Shown here: piece by piece, positions 49,072 through 59,287 of the stretch | Layout: each line of letters starts with the position of its first letter | Numbering within the stretch: position 1 is the stretch's first letter | Source: Gammaproteobacteria bacterium | Lineage (GTDB): Bacteria > Pseudomonadota > Gammaproteobacteria > DSM-16500 | Assembly (NCBI GenBank): GCA_021325575.1 | Contig: JAJPGW010000006.1 | Span: 87,897 to 151,896 of the forward strand | DNA: 64,000 nucleotides | Direction: 5' to 3' | Notes under the pieces: model-generated | Database searches by the model: none | What the model saw: the letters and a program-made list of their open reading frames with translations, nothing else | Told to the model about the DNA's origin: nothing | Position numbers and translations under genes: made by a program

Positions 49072-49695
49072 TTAAACAACTAATTCTTTGCGCATAAATT
49101 CTGGCATCGCTAAGGAAGCCTTGTGCACATCAAAGTTATAATACTGTGTCAGAAACGTTTTGTTAAAAATATCTTTCTCACGGATTTTTTTAAAAATGCC
49201 AGCTTTTTTAGCCATTAACGCCGCACGCCATCCGGTTGGAAAATGGGGCTGCGGAAAACTTAATGTTTGAACATCTCTAAATCCAGCGGACAACAAATGA
49301 GTCTGTGTTGCTTTTAATGCGTTGACATAGAAAGGTGATTCGCTGAGCTGCAGTAAAACGCCTTCGTCATGCATCGCTTGAAAATATTCGACAAAATGAT
49401 CGTCAGCGGGCGTGTGGGTGGTTACAATGAAAATATCAAAATAATTATTATACTCTTTGAGACGGTTTTCATCGTCGCAATATTTTACGCGGGGATTGTT
49501 TTGCAACGTTTTTTCGTCTTTCGTGAAATAAAGGATTTCGGATACGGTTGAATGTTTCAGGATTTCATGCACAATATTTAAATTATTTTCGCCGAGCACC
49601 GCGATATTTTTTGGAGCGGGATGCGAAAAAAGTGCAGGATGTGAAAGCATTTCCTGAAAAATAATTTTCGTTTGTTCTTGGATAGATTGAGTCAT
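49072..49695 (-). CDS. Degenerate spermidine synthase-like protein
   Basis: 207 residues from ATG 49695. Overall order matches SpeE: a motif I region (NIAVLGENNLNIVHEILKH, where SpeE has VLVIGGGDGG...EVLKH), the acidic-loop region FDIFIVTTHTPADDHF (SpeE: DVIIVDSTDP), QLSESPFYV (SpeE has Q-S-P-F/W), and the C-terminal LTQYYNFDVHKASLAMPEF. The glycine-rich SAM loop is altered, and both acidic residues of the DxxD catalytic loop are missing (TTHT), while the N-terminal beta-hairpin domain is reduced. It is probably not an aminopropyltransferase; whether it retains a function or is decaying is open. Divergent from hemC. Confidence 0.75.
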   Translation of the reverse strand: MTQSIQEQTKIIFQEMLSHPALFSHPAPKNIAVLGENNLNIVHEILKHSTVSEILYFTKDEKTLQNNPRVKYCDDENRLKEYNNYFDIFIVTTHTPADDHFVEYFQAMHDEGVLLQLSESPFYVNALKATQTHLLSAGFRDVQTLSFPQPHFPTGWRAALMAKKAGIFKKIREKDIFNKTFLTQYYNFDVHKASLAMPEFMRKELVV

Positions 49696-49785
49696 CGGTA
49701 AAATCCTTTTTTTGTTATTCTGACGTAAAAAGAGACAGAAGTCACGCTGGATGCTCATTTGCGCTCTCTATGCTAGAATCCCGGC

Positions 49786-50709
49786 ATGAAAAGAACGATC
49801 ACCATAGCTACCCGCGAAAGCCCCCTGGCCCTATGGCAGGCCAACTGGGTAAAGGCTCGCCTTGAGGCAATTCATGCGGAAATAACTGTTAATTTGCTAG
49901 GACTTACGACTACTGCTGATCAGTTAGATATCCCCTTAACGGTCGTCGGAGGCAAGGGATTATTCGTTAAAGAGCTAGAAGAAGCCCTACTCGATGGTAG
50001 AGCCGATATCGCTGTGCATTCCATGAAAGATGTACCGATGGAATTGCCCAATGGCTTAATCATTCCCGTTTTATGTGACCGCGAAGCACCACAGGATGTT
50101 TTTGTTTCTGAAGCCGAATCATTGAGTAGTTTGCCCATGAACGCTGTGGTTGGCACTTCCAGCTTACGCCGTCAAAGTCAGGTATTGGCAATGCGTCCGG
50201 ATCTTCAGATAAAACCCTTGCGAGGCAATGTAAACACGCGGTTAGCAAAACTCGATCGTGGAGACTATGCTGCCCTTATTTTAGCGGCTGCGGGTTTAAA
50301 ACGTTTGGGATTCGAAAATCGGATTCGTGAATTTTTAAGTGTTGATGATATGTTGCCGGCGCCAGGTCAAGGAGTGTTAGGCATAGAATGTCGAGAAAAG
50401 GATGAAAAAATTTTATCGCTCATCAAACCGTTAAATCATAAAAAAAGCGCGGATTGTGTAACCGCCGAACGCAGTTTGTGCGCGCGTTTGAATGGCGGTT
50501 GTCAGGCGCCAGTTGCAGCTTATGCTGAAATCAAGGATGAAAAAATTTTTCTAAGAGGGCTTGTTGCAAAACCCGATGGGACATTAGTGTTGCGCGGAGC
50601 CCAATCGGATTGGATCGAAAATGCCGTCAGCCTCGGCATAAAAGTCGCAGACGATTTATTAAGTCAGGGTGCGGGAGAAATTTTATCGTGCCTCATGCTG
50701 AAAAAATAA
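49786..50709 (+). CDS. hemC: Porphobilinogen deaminase
   Basis: 307 residues; assembles hydroxymethylbilane from four porphobilinogens. N-terminal IATRESPLALWQA, DIAVHSMKDVP, SSLRRQSQ, and the dipyrromethane-binding Cys in NGGCQAPVAAYA near residue 240. A TAGAAT lies 6 bp before the ATG, so the leader is very short. First gene of hemCDXY. Confidence 0.97.
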   Translation: MKRTITIATRESPLALWQANWVKARLEAIHAEITVNLLGLTTTADQLDIPLTVVGGKGLFVKELEEALLDGRADIAVHSMKDVPMELPNGLIIPVLCDREAPQDVFVSEAESLSSLPMNAVVGTSSLRRQSQVLAMRPDLQIKPLRGNVNTRLAKLDRGDYAALILAAAGLKRLGFENRIREFLSVDDMLPAPGQGVLGIECREKDEKILSLIKPLNHKKSADCVTAERSLCARLNGGCQAPVAAYAEIKDEKIFLRGLVAKPDGTLVLRGAQSDWIENAVSLGIKVADDLLSQGAGEILSCLMLKK

Positions 50710-51446
50710 AATCGTTTTGTGTCATGGTTACGCGTCCGCATCCTGAAGGTGAAAAACTCTGTGCACGGCTTCGGGAGAGGAGTATGGAAGCGATTTTTTT
50801 TCCGACCATTGAAATTGTCCCGCTCGCTCATCCGGATTTTTTTAACAACATTTCCGATTTTGACAAAATTATTTTTATCAGTCCTCAATCGGTGCATGCC
50901 GCCGCTTCCTTCATAAAAAATAAAAAATTCCAGAACGTTTTTTTTATTGCAATGGGCAAAGGTACGGCGCGCGTATTAAAAGAATATGGGTTACCGGTTA
51001 ATGCCTATCCTGAAATAGCCGACAGTGAGAATCTATTGGCGATGTCTGAATTGCAGGACCTCAAGAACCAAAAAATCGCCATCGTGAAAGGTGAAAACGG
51101 CCGTGAATTAATTAGGCAGGAACTGCAAAAAAAAGGCGCTGATGTGACGGTAATCGATGCCTATCGACGGGTTTTGCCCAGCGTTTCAGTGGACAATTCT
51201 CTCGATTTACTACGCAAAAAGACCCTAAATGTGATAATCTGTACCTCCAATGAAGGCTTAAAAAATCTAAAAAAATTATTAATCAATGCATGGGATTCAC
51301 TGCAGAAAACGAAGGTATTAGTGATCAGTCAACGCATGCAAGATTATTCATACGAATTGGGGTTTCAGAACATCCTGTTAGCGGAAAACGCAAGTGACGC
51401 TGCTATTTTTGAACGTCTCGCACTGGAGAGAAAAAAAGATGAATGA
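50688..51446 (+). CDS. hemD: Uroporphyrinogen-III synthase
   Basis: About 252 residues from GTG 50688 (GGGAGA upstream), overlapping the hemC end by 22 nt; ATG 50724 (MVTRPHPEGEKL) is an alternative. The bilobed HemD pattern is present: VTRP at the start, FISPQSVHAA, GKGTARVLKEYGLPV, VKGENGRELI, YRR, and CTSNEGLKNL. Inverts ring D of hydroxymethylbilane. Sequence conservation is naturally low in this family; position supports the call. Confidence 0.93.
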   Translation: MPHAEKIKSFCVMVTRPHPEGEKLCARLRERSMEAIFFPTIEIVPLAHPDFFNNISDFDKIIFISPQSVHAAASFIKNKKFQNVFFIAMGKGTARVLKEYGLPVNAYPEIADSENLLAMSELQDLKNQKIAIVKGENGRELIRQELQKKGADVTVIDAYRRVLPSVSVDNSLDLLRKKTLNVIICTSNEGLKNLKKLLINAWDSLQKTKVLVISQRMQDYSYELGFQNILLAENASDAAIFERLALERKKDE

Positions 51447-52422
51447 AGAGATAAAAAAACCCGAAAAAACTAAAAAACACTTTCCCTGGCGCGGTGTAGG
51501 GATTTTATTTTCAACGTTTGCAGTCATTGTGCTGCTCTATTTGTTTTATGCCACCAATTATTATTTTGCTCGTCGAATTAATAATACCGTGCCTGCGGCG
51601 GATGTGCAGCGTTTACAAAATGATTTGAGTTCTTTACAGCAAACCGTGCAGCAATTATCGGGCACCGTGAATGACCAAACACAAATGATCAACACCTTGC
51701 GTCAAGCAGAAACCGGCTACAATCGCGATGAATGGCGAGTCGTTGAAGCCGAATTTATGACGCGTATCGCAGGCGATAAATTACAATTTGAAAATAATGT
51801 CCCGCAAGCCATCGTTTTGTTGCAAAATGCTGATCAGTTGATTCGTGATATTAATGACGCGCGCCTGACCAATGTGCGTGTCGCAATTGCAAAAGATATC
51901 GCAAAACTACAAGCGATTTCACCCGTGGATGTGCCAGGCCTTTATGCCCGCTTAATCGCGATGGATGATCAAATCGAAAAATTACCGCTGATGAATAAAC
52001 CCGTGCCAACCGCGCCTACGCCAGAAGTCAACACAGAACACTTGCCGTGGTGGAAAAAAGGCTTGCATCAAACGTGGGATGTGTTGCGTCAAATCGTGAT
52101 TGTCCGTTACAACAAAAAAGATGAATTGCCGTTGGTTTTACCCGAACAGCAAAATTATCTTTATCAAAATATTCATATTGAAATTCAGCAGGCCATCTGG
52201 GGATTGTTGCATCAGGAACCTGCTATTTACCAAGCAAGCTTGAACCAGGCGCAAAAATGGATTAAAGAATTTTTTATGATGGATGCCCCCGCCACGCAAG
52301 CGGCTTTAAAAGAGTTATCTCAATTGCAAGGGATTGATCTTAAACCTGCACTGCCCGATCTTTCAGATTCTTTGCAGGCATTCAAAGAATATATAACCGC
52401 GCGTGATGGACGCGTTTCGTAA
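51439..52422 (+). CDS. hemX: HemX-like membrane protein
   Basis: 327 residues from ATG 51439, overlapping hemD by 8 nt. One N-terminal membrane helix (GVGILFSTFAVIVLLYLFYA), then a coiled coil (QRLQNDLSSLQQTVQQLSG) and a helical periplasmic domain. This is the gammaproteobacterial HemX (not the methyltransferase), cotranscribed with hemCD. Its role is unsettled; a link to tetrapyrrole metabolism is assumed from operon context. Confidence 0.9.
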   Translation: MNEEIKKPEKTKKHFPWRGVGILFSTFAVIVLLYLFYATNYYFARRINNTVPAADVQRLQNDLSSLQQTVQQLSGTVNDQTQMINTLRQAETGYNRDEWRVVEAEFMTRIAGDKLQFENNVPQAIVLLQNADQLIRDINDARLTNVRVAIAKDIAKLQAISPVDVPGLYARLIAMDDQIEKLPLMNKPVPTAPTPEVNTEHLPWWKKGLHQTWDVLRQIVIVRYNKKDELPLVLPEQQNYLYQNIHIEIQQAIWGLLHQEPAIYQASLNQAQKWIKEFFMMDAPATQAALKELSQLQGIDLKPALPDLSDSLQAFKEYITARDGRVS

Positions 52423-52437
52423 TTCGGAGAGTTAAAA

Positions 52438-53625
52438 ATGCGGCGTTTTTTTTGGTTTTTAATTATTTTGTTTGTATCCATCTGGCTTGGACTTAAAATC
52501 GCAGAAGATCCAGGCTATGCTCTCTTTGCCTATCGTCACTGGACAGCTGAAATGCCTCTTTGGTTTGCAGTGGTGGCTTTCTTACTGTTGTTATTTTTGT
52601 TGTATGGCGTGTTACGTTTTTTTGACAGCATCGATTTTTCACTTTATCGCTGGAAAAACTGGCTGCATTGGCGCAAAAAATATAAATCGTACAGCAAGAC
52701 TAATCGCGGGTTGATTGAATTAATCGAAGGCCATTGGCGCAGTTCGGAATATTATTTATTAGCCGGCGTCGAACAATCGGATGCCCCGCTCATTAATTAT
52801 CTGGCTGCAGCAAAAGCAGCGCATGAACAAGGGGCATTTGATCGGCGCGATATGTATTTACGCAAAGCCCATCAGCTGGCACCGCAAGCAGAAATTGCCA
52901 TCGGTTTAACGCAAGCACAATTGCAATTTGAACAAGGCCAGTTAGAGCAAGCATTAGCAACGCTCGATCGTTTACGTTCTATCGCGCCTAAGCATGGGCT
53001 TGTTCTGAAATTACTGGAAAAAGTGTATGTTCGTCTCGCTGACTGGAAAGGATTAATTAAATTATTGCCCTTTTTACGCAAAGCAAAATTGTTAACGGAT
53101 GATCAATTGCATAGTTTTGAAGAAAATGTGTATCTGGAATTGTTACGCAATGCAGCGCAAAAAAACGCAGGATTAGTTACTATCCAGCAAATCTGGCAAT
53201 CTATTCCGAAAAAATTTCAAAAAGAACCTGCCATTGTCTATAGCTACGCAAAACTGTTAATGGCTTATCCTGAAATGGCGGACTCGCTTGAAGACATGAT
53301 TAATAAAACAGTAAAAAAATCCTGGAACAAGGGGCTCGTCGAATTATACGGATTATTGCTGACTACGGACGCAAAAAAACAATTGGCCCACGCCGAAAAC
53401 TGGCAAAAAAATTATGGCGGCCAAGCGATGTTGTTACTGACACTCGGACGCTTGTGTCAGCGAAATCAATTATGGGGCAAAGCTCGCGCCTATTTTGAAG
53501 AAAGTTTGCGTTTAGAGGCAACCCCCGAAACGTATATCGAATATGGAAAACTGCTAGAACAATTGGGTGAAACAACAGCCGCCCTGCAAAAATATCGTGA
53601 AGGCTTGGTTAAGGCGTGTGGGTAG
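52438..53625 (+). CDS. hemY: HemY-like TPR membrane protein
   Basis: 395 residues: two N-terminal membrane helices (WFLIILFVSIWLGLKIA and WFAVVAFLLLLFLLYGVL) followed by TPR-like helical repeats, including a canonical C-terminal pair (AMLLLTLGRLCQRNQLWGKA, TPETYIEYGKLLEQLGE). Last of hemCDXY; not protoporphyrinogen oxidase despite the symbol. Confidence 0.93.
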   Translation: MRRFFWFLIILFVSIWLGLKIAEDPGYALFAYRHWTAEMPLWFAVVAFLLLLFLLYGVLRFFDSIDFSLYRWKNWLHWRKKYKSYSKTNRGLIELIEGHWRSSEYYLLAGVEQSDAPLINYLAAAKAAHEQGAFDRRDMYLRKAHQLAPQAEIAIGLTQAQLQFEQGQLEQALATLDRLRSIAPKHGLVLKLLEKVYVRLADWKGLIKLLPFLRKAKLLTDDQLHSFEENVYLELLRNAAQKNAGLVTIQQIWQSIPKKFQKEPAIVYSYAKLLMAYPEMADSLEDMINKTVKKSWNKGLVELYGLLLTTDAKKQLAHAENWQKNYGGQAMLLLTLGRLCQRNQLWGKARAYFEESLRLEATPETYIEYGKLLEQLGETTAALQKYREGLVKACG

Positions 53626-53628
53626 ATC

Positions 53629-54135
53629 ATGACTTTATTAAATGTATTACAATTTCCTGATTCTAAACTCAGAAAAAAAGCGGACCCTGTTTCGGTCGTC
53701 GATGATTCGGTGCGTAAAATAGTTGATGACATGTTTGAAACGATGTATCACCAAGGCGGTGTGGGATTGGCAGCGATTCAAGTGAATATTCAAAAACGAA
53801 TTATTGTGATGGATGTTTCAGAAAATCACTCAGCACCCTTGTGTGTGATCAATCCAGAAATCATCTCTCGCGAAGGAATCCAGCATGAAGCCGAAGGCTG
53901 TTTGTCTTTCCCCGGTGTTTATGAAACGGTAGAACGCGCAGCAAAAATCCGATTAAAAGCGTTAGATCGTCAAGGTGAAACCTTTGAGATGGATGCAGAA
54001 GGTATTCTTGCGATTTGCATTCAACATGAAATGGACCATTTGCAGGGCATTTTATTTGTTGATCATTTGTCACGTTTAAAACAAGAACGCGCGCAAAAAA
54101 AATTGCAAAAACTAAAACGTAGAGAATTAACATGA
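53629..54135 (+). CDS. def: Peptide deformylase
   Basis: 168 residues. All three metal-site motifs: GVGLAAIQ (44-51), EGCLS (89-93) and HEMDH (133-137). Removes the formyl group from nascent proteins. It starts 3 bp after hemY and overlaps fmt by 4 bp (ATGA), so heme and N-terminal-processing genes are transcriptionally linked. Confidence 0.98.
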   Translation: MTLLNVLQFPDSKLRKKADPVSVVDDSVRKIVDDMFETMYHQGGVGLAAIQVNIQKRIIVMDVSENHSAPLCVINPEIISREGIQHEAEGCLSFPGVYETVERAAKIRLKALDRQGETFEMDAEGILAICIQHEMDHLQGILFVDHLSRLKQERAQKKLQKLKRRELT

Positions 54136-55061
54136 GCTCTTTTAAAATTGTTTTTGCAGGCACACCCGAATTTTCAGCAACTACTTTGCATGAGTTGATC
54201 CACTCGCATCATACCGTGCAAGCCGTTTACAGCCAACCCGATCGTCCAGCCGGGCGCGGCCGAAAAATTGAATTTACGCCCGTGAAACGAGTGGCTGTGC
54301 AACATCATATACCTGTCTATCAACCCTATACGTTACGTGATGAAGAAGAACAACAAAAATTAGCCGCTTTACGCCCCGATTTGATGATTGTAGTGGCATA
54401 CGGTTTAATCTTGCCGAAAAAAGTATTAACCATTCCTCGTTTTGGCTGCGTCAATGTGCATGCATCCTTGTTGCCGCGCTGGCGAGGTGCCGCACCCATC
54501 CAACGTGCTATTTTGGCAGGAGACGCAAAAACCGGTATCACCATCATGCAAATGGATGAAGGATTGGATACAGGGCCTATGCTTTACAAAGCAGAACTCC
54601 CTATCCACCGTCATGATACCAGTGCCAGCTTGCATGATAGTCTCGCGCATTTAGGCGCAAAAACATTGCTGCATGTATTGGATCATTTGTCTGTGGTTAA
54701 GCCTGAAATACAAGATAACTCTCACGCAACCTACGCAGAAAAAATTATGAAACCAGAAGCAGAGCTCGACTGGCATAAGTCGGCCGATGAACTGGATAGA
54801 ACGGTCCGCGCATTTAATCCCTGGCCCGTCGCCTTTTTTGATCATATTCGTGTTTGGGAAACAAAAGTCATCGAAAAAGAATTAAAAGATATACAGCCTG
54901 GAACAATTGTTGAGGCTACCTCCCAAGGAATTGATGTAGCAACCGGCAAAAATATTTTGCGTTTGCTAAAACTACAATTACCGGGCGGCAGGATTTTATC
55001 CGTTGCAGATATTCTGAATTCCCGCAAACAAGAATTTTCAGTCGGCACCCTTTTAAAATGA
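54132..55061 (+). CDS. fmt: Methionyl-tRNA formyltransferase
   Basis: 309 residues. Formyl-THF-binding and catalytic motifs: [31 protein letters not shown] and [11 protein letters not shown]-terminal OB-like tRNA-binding domain. Overlaps def and rsmB by 4 bp each. Uses 10-formyl-THF from the pool that FthC helps maintain. Confidence 0.98.
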   Translation: MSSFKIVFAGTPEFSATTLHELIHSHHTVQAVYSQPDRPAGRGRKIEFTPVKRVAVQHHIPVYQPYTLRDEEEQQKLAALRPDLMIVVAYGLILPKKVLTIPRFGCVNVHASLLPRWRGAAPIQRAILAGDAKTGITIMQMDEGLDTGPMLYKAELPIHRHDTSASLHDSLAHLGAKTLLHVLDHLSVVKPEIQDNSHATYAEKIMKPEAELDWHKSADELDRTVRAFNPWPVAFFDHIRVWETKVIEKELKDIQPGTIVEATSQGIDVATGKNILRLLKLQLPGGRILSVADILNSRKQEFSVGTLLK

Positions 55062-56365
55062 CAACCGTTAATGTTCGTGCTAAAGCCGCTATCGTGATTT
55101 CAGACATTCTTTCCAAAGGCCGTTCGCTGTCCGATACGCTTCCGGATGAACTCAATAAACTAAAAGATCCACGCGATCGCGCATTGCTGCAAGCGATGAC
55201 GTTCGGTGTGTGTCGCTGGTATTTTCGTCTGGATGCCATTGCAAAAAAATTATTGGCTAAACCGCTCAAAGAAAAAGATCAGGATGTTTATGCGTTAATT
55301 TTAGTGGGTTTATATCAACTGATGGATATGCGAATACCAGAATACGCAGCGGTTACAGAAACAGTCGCTGCAGCGAACGTTTTAAAAAAAAGATGGGCCA
55401 AAAATTTAGTGAACGCTGTCTTGCGACAATACCAACGGGAAGCTGCTACTCGGACTGAAAATTTTTCTGACGTTGCGCTTTATTCTCATCCCGATTGGTT
55501 TATTGAAAAAACCAAAAAAGATTATCCTGACGGATGGCAAAAAATTTTAGAAGAAAATAACCAGCACCCACCCTTTTCCCTACGCGTGAATCTTAAAAAA
55601 AATTCGCGCGAAGAGTATTGCAAAAAATTGATGGAAAAAAAGATTAATGCGAAATTAATTCCCGATGTCGGCACCGGAATTATTTTAGAAAATCCAGTTG
55701 ATGTGCAAATGCTTCCTGGGTTTGCTGCAGGTGACGTGTCAGTGCAAGATGGTGCAGCTCAATTAACGGCTGATCTGTTATTGCTTGAACCAAGCCAGCG
55801 AGTGCTGGATGCATGCGCGGCACCCGGTGGGAAAACCACTCATATTCTGGAATCACAATCCGATATAGAGTGCGTTGCTGTCGACAAAGATCCAAAACGG
55901 GTGCAATCCATCCACGAAAATCTTTCGCGTTTACAGCTTTCTGCAACCTGTTTGACTGCGGATGCAGCGCATCCGACCGATTGGTGGGATGGCAAATTAT
56001 TTGACCGGATATTGCTGGATGCCCCCTGCTCGGCTAGCGGTGTAATTCGCCGGCATCCTGACATAAAATTATTGCGTCGAGCGACGGATATTCCGGACCT
56101 CGCTCAAACCCAGTTGAATTTATTAAATGCCTTATGGCCTTTGTTAAAAGAAAATGGCATTTTGCTTTATGTCACCTGTTCTATTTTTTCAGAGGAAAAT
56201 AGCTCGGTTTTAAAGCAATTTCTGGCTAACCACAAAGATGCCAGAGAGGAAAAAATCGAAGCTATTTGGGGTCAAAATTGTGAAATTGGTAAACAAATTT
56301 TGCCAGGAAATCAAAATAGGGACGGTTTTTATTTTGCACGTTTACGCAAATCTAGCTATCATTAA
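55058..56365 (+). CDS. rsmB: 16S rRNA (cytosine-967-C5)-methyltransferase
   Basis: 435 residues: N-terminal NusB-like RNA-binding domain (RALLQAMTFGVCRWYFRLD) and a Rossmann methyltransferase domain with DACAAPGGKTTHILE, the DAPCSASGV motif IV Cys and VTCSIF motif VI catalytic Cys. Last gene of the def-fmt-rsmB run. Confidence 0.97.
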   Translation: MTTVNVRAKAAIVISDILSKGRSLSDTLPDELNKLKDPRDRALLQAMTFGVCRWYFRLDAIAKKLLAKPLKEKDQDVYALILVGLYQLMDMRIPEYAAVTETVAAANVLKKRWAKNLVNAVLRQYQREAATRTENFSDVALYSHPDWFIEKTKKDYPDGWQKILEENNQHPPFSLRVNLKKNSREEYCKKLMEKKINAKLIPDVGTGIILENPVDVQMLPGFAAGDVSVQDGAAQLTADLLLLEPSQRVLDACAAPGGKTTHILESQSDIECVAVDKDPKRVQSIHENLSRLQLSATCLTADAAHPTDWWDGKLFDRILLDAPCSASGVIRRHPDIKLLRRATDIPDLAQTQLNLLNALWPLLKENGILLYVTCSIFSEENSSVLKQFLANHKDAREEKIEAIWGQNCEIGKQILPGNQNRDGFYFARLRKSSYH

Positions 56366-56386
56366 AACTTTAGTGGGGTACAAAAC

Positions 56387-57442
56387 ATGCGCATAGAATA
56401 TGATGTAAAACTTGATTTTAAAGATGTCTTAATTCGGCCGAAGCGCAGCGTACTAACATCCCGTTCCGAAGTCACCCTTGAACGCGAATTCCGTTTTAGA
56501 CATGCCAAACAAAAATGGCAAGGCGTGCCAATTATTGCTGCCAATATGGATCACACCGGTACTTTTGCAATGGCAAAAGCCTTAGCCGAACATAAACTGC
56601 TAACCGCGATCGATAAATTTGCGACCGAAGAAGACTGGGTCCATTTTTCTGAAAAACATAAGCATATTATTCCATCTACTTTCGTTTCGATTGGTATCGC
56701 CGAAGCGGAATTCGAAAAAGCACAAAAAATTATTAATGCTGCCCATGTGCAAATGATTTGTCTCGATGTTGCAAATGGTTACACCGAACGATTTGTGAAT
56801 TTTTTAATGCGTTTACGCGAAGCTTATCCTGATAAAGTGATTATGGCAGGCAACGTCGTGACGGGTGAAATGGTCGAAGAATTAATTTTGTCAGGCGCGG
56901 ATATTGTGAAAATTGGTATTGGTCCCGGATCCGTTTGCACCACCCGTGAAAAAACCGGTGTCGGCTATCCACAATTATCAGCGATTATCGAATGCGCGGA
57001 TGCAGGCCATGGTTTAGGTGGGCATGTTTGTGCTGACGGGGGTTGTGTAACGCCAGGTGATGTTGCAAAAGCATTTGCAGCGGGCGCTGATTTTGTGATG
57101 TTAGGCGGCATGTTATCCGGTCATGATGAATCATCGGGTGAAGTGATCGAAGAAAAAGGCCGAAAATATAAACGTTTTTATGGCATGAGTTCCGCTGAAG
57201 CCATGGAAAAACATCATGGTTCCGTTGCAGAATATCGCGCAAGCGAAGGACGTTCGGTGAATGTTCCCTATCGCGGAGCAGTCAAAAATACCATTCACGA
57301 TATTCTTGGCGGCATTCGCTCAACCTGTACTTATGTCGGTGCGCACCGCCTCAAAGAACTGTCTAAACGCACAACCTTTATTCGAGTTTCAAAACAATTG
57401 AATGAATCGCTCGTGCCGTTTGATACCAACTCCAATAAATAA
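56387..57442 (+). CDS. guaC: GMP reductase
   Basis: 351 residues. IMPDH/GMPR TIM barrel; catalytic Cys is C184 in [12 protein letters not shown]; lacks CBS domains. Converts GMP to IMP with NADPH in purine salvage. N-terminus [17 protein letters not shown] is typical of GuaC type 1. Followed 4 bp later by a family A palindrome. Confidence 0.96.
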   Translation: MRIEYDVKLDFKDVLIRPKRSVLTSRSEVTLEREFRFRHAKQKWQGVPIIAANMDHTGTFAMAKALAEHKLLTAIDKFATEEDWVHFSEKHKHIIPSTFVSIGIAEAEFEKAQKIINAAHVQMICLDVANGYTERFVNFLMRLREAYPDKVIMAGNVVTGEMVEELILSGADIVKIGIGPGSVCTTREKTGVGYPQLSAIIECADAGHGLGGHVCADGGCVTPGDVAKAFAAGADFVMLGGMLSGHDESSGEVIEEKGRKYKRFYGMSSAEAMEKHHGSVAEYRASEGRSVNVPYRGAVKNTIHDILGGIRSTCTYVGAHRLKELSKRTTFIRVSKQLNESLVPFDTNSNK

Positions 57443-57445
57443 CTT

Positions 57446-57525
57446 CGTCATTGCGAGCCGCCATAGGCGGCGAAGCAATCTCTCAAAAGATTGCTTCGTC
57501 GCAAAAATCGCTCCTCGCAATGACG
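57446..57525. repeat. Palindromic intergenic repeat (family A, copy 5)
   Basis: Begins CGTCATTGCGAGCCGCC, centre GAAGCAATCTCTCAAAAGATTGCTTCGTCG (compare copy 1), ends CTCCTCGCAATGACG. Located between the convergent ends of guaC and the tpsB-like gene. Confidence 0.87.
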
Positions 57526-57533
57526 AGGTATTA

Positions 57534-59228
57534 TTAAGCGCTTGCTGTTAGTTGGAAAAATCCTCTGGCTTGAAAGGGATTTTGTCCGGGTGGTGTCAGT
57601 GTAGTCGCTTGCAGAGTCAGTGGTTTTGCAATATAAAATTCACCCGCGAGATTTGGCATGAAGTTCATTCGTGCGCCAATGCCTGTGTTGGTACCGCTTT
57701 GTCGATTCGGTAAATCAATCGTGTCAATATTCCAGATAATGCCTGCATCATAAAACACATAAAATTCGACGGATTGGAGATAGTGCCATTCAGGCATCGT
57801 AAGATAACGTAATTCAACTTTTCCCGCGCCGCCCTTATCGCCGACGATTTCTGAAGGACCGTTACCACGTCCATAGATAGGACCACCATACCCATATTGT
57901 TCAGTTGCAAGTAAGGGTTCGCAAGAATACTGAGCTTGTAAACTGACATAACCTGATAATCTTTTATAAAGCGGTTGTTGGTGAGCAAAATCGCCATTAA
58001 ATTTTAAAAAATTGCTATCCCCACGCGGACGAGATTGTAATAAATGATTGCCGGCACCCATGATGTCAAAACCTTTTTGGATCATTAAATCCATATTGTT
58101 ATAACCTTCCCATCGGTCTGCGGTGTCATAAAAAGCGCCGACCGTTAAAGTACGAAAACGATCTTGATAAAACGGCGCATCTAGAATAGTGGATGTGACG
58201 TTTTGATAATTGGCAGAACCGCGCAACGATAAATTCTGAATGCGCGATCGGATAATGGAATAGTTGATATCGCTGTAAGCTGAAAAGCTGCGACCAATGA
58301 TATTTAAACCACTTAAAGTAAATTGAGGATGGGTTTCTGTGTAATTGGTCCCAATATCCCATCTTAAACCATTGCAGCAGATAGGTCGTGAGTAAATGTA
58401 TTCGGCATAATGGAGTTCGTCGGTTTGGCTTGTGGTGGCGAAATTAACTGTATTGCTGTCGCCTGGAACCAAAACTGAATTGACGGATCCGCCAAATAAA
58501 GTCTGAATCGGTCCTAAAAATCGCGTGCCGTAATCATTATAAGTGTAATATCCTGATAAATATTTCTGATTTGCGACTAAGGTTAAATCAGCGCTATCGG
58601 GTGTGGTTGCAGAAGGATTAATGACTGATTTGACGCTTAATCCTGGATTGTCATTTGCCAATAATAATTCTTTTTCCAGCGTCTGAATTTTTAAAGGGCG
58701 TGACGCTAAAATATATTTGCTATAACAATTTAATAAATAGCGTGAGCAGCCAGGTTTTCCTTGAATATCCACTTTGCTGATGTAACCTTCAATGACTTCC
58801 ACTTTTACTACGCCATTTTTAATTTCTTGCGCCGGTAAAAAAGCACGTGAAAGAATATAACCCGCACTGCGATATTTTGTCGTGATTTCGTCAACTTTTT
58901 CGGACAAATCTTTTAGTGTAATGGTTTTGTTGATGGATGATGCAAAAATCGCTTCAAGTTCGCGTGTAGAAAAAACCGTGTTTCCCGTAATAATGACGCG
59001 CGTGAGTTTCAAATGAATTTTTTCATTCATGAGACCCTCGTTCTTTTTTTCGGGGTGTTGTATGGGTGCGCCACCTATCGGGGGCGTCGGTTGCTGCTCG
59101 CTGATCTGTCTTTGAATACGGCCTGCGTCAATAATGCTGGGAATTTCTGCGATGGTGTCCGCGTAAGCATCCGAAATGAGAAGGAAACCCACAAAAACAG
59201 TGAAAATTTTAATAATTATCTTGCGCAT
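57534..59228 (-). CDS. TpsB-type two-partner secretion outer-membrane transporter (ShlB/FhaC family)
   Basis: 564 residues. Signal peptide (KIFTVFVGFLLISDAYA, cleavage about residue 23), a short helical/linker region with QPTPPIGGAP, a POTRA-type region (about 70-150, including LSRAFLPAQEIKNGVVKVEVIEGYI, the ShlB-type POTRA motif), then a 16-strand barrel region. The VELRYLTMPEW segment, the late FYVFYDAG strand and the C-terminal strand (GFFQLTASA) are typical. It would translocate the TpsA-like protein encoded just upstream on the same strand (gap 59 bp). AGGGA precedes ATG 59228. Confidence 0.93.
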   Translation of the reverse strand: MRKIIIKIFTVFVGFLLISDAYADTIAEIPSIIDAGRIQRQISEQQPTPPIGGAPIQHPEKKNEGLMNEKIHLKLTRVIITGNTVFSTRELEAIFASSINKTITLKDLSEKVDEITTKYRSAGYILSRAFLPAQEIKNGVVKVEVIEGYISKVDIQGKPGCSRYLLNCYSKYILASRPLKIQTLEKELLLANDNPGLSVKSVINPSATTPDSADLTLVANQKYLSGYYTYNDYGTRFLGPIQTLFGGSVNSVLVPGDSNTVNFATTSQTDELHYAEYIYSRPICCNGLRWDIGTNYTETHPQFTLSGLNIIGRSFSAYSDINYSIIRSRIQNLSLRGSANYQNVTSTILDAPFYQDRFRTLTVGAFYDTADRWEGYNNMDLMIQKGFDIMGAGNHLLQSRPRGDSNFLKFNGDFAHQQPLYKRLSGYVSLQAQYSCEPLLATEQYGYGGPIYGRGNGPSEIVGDKGGAGKVELRYLTMPEWHYLQSVEFYVFYDAGIIWNIDTIDLPNRQSGTNTGIGARMNFMPNLAGEFYIAKPLTLQATTLTPPGQNPFQARGFFQLTASA

Positions 59229-59287
59229 AACATCCCTGTTTATGACTTTAGGCTATTTTATCTTTACCTAAGAGTTTATATCAAGGA

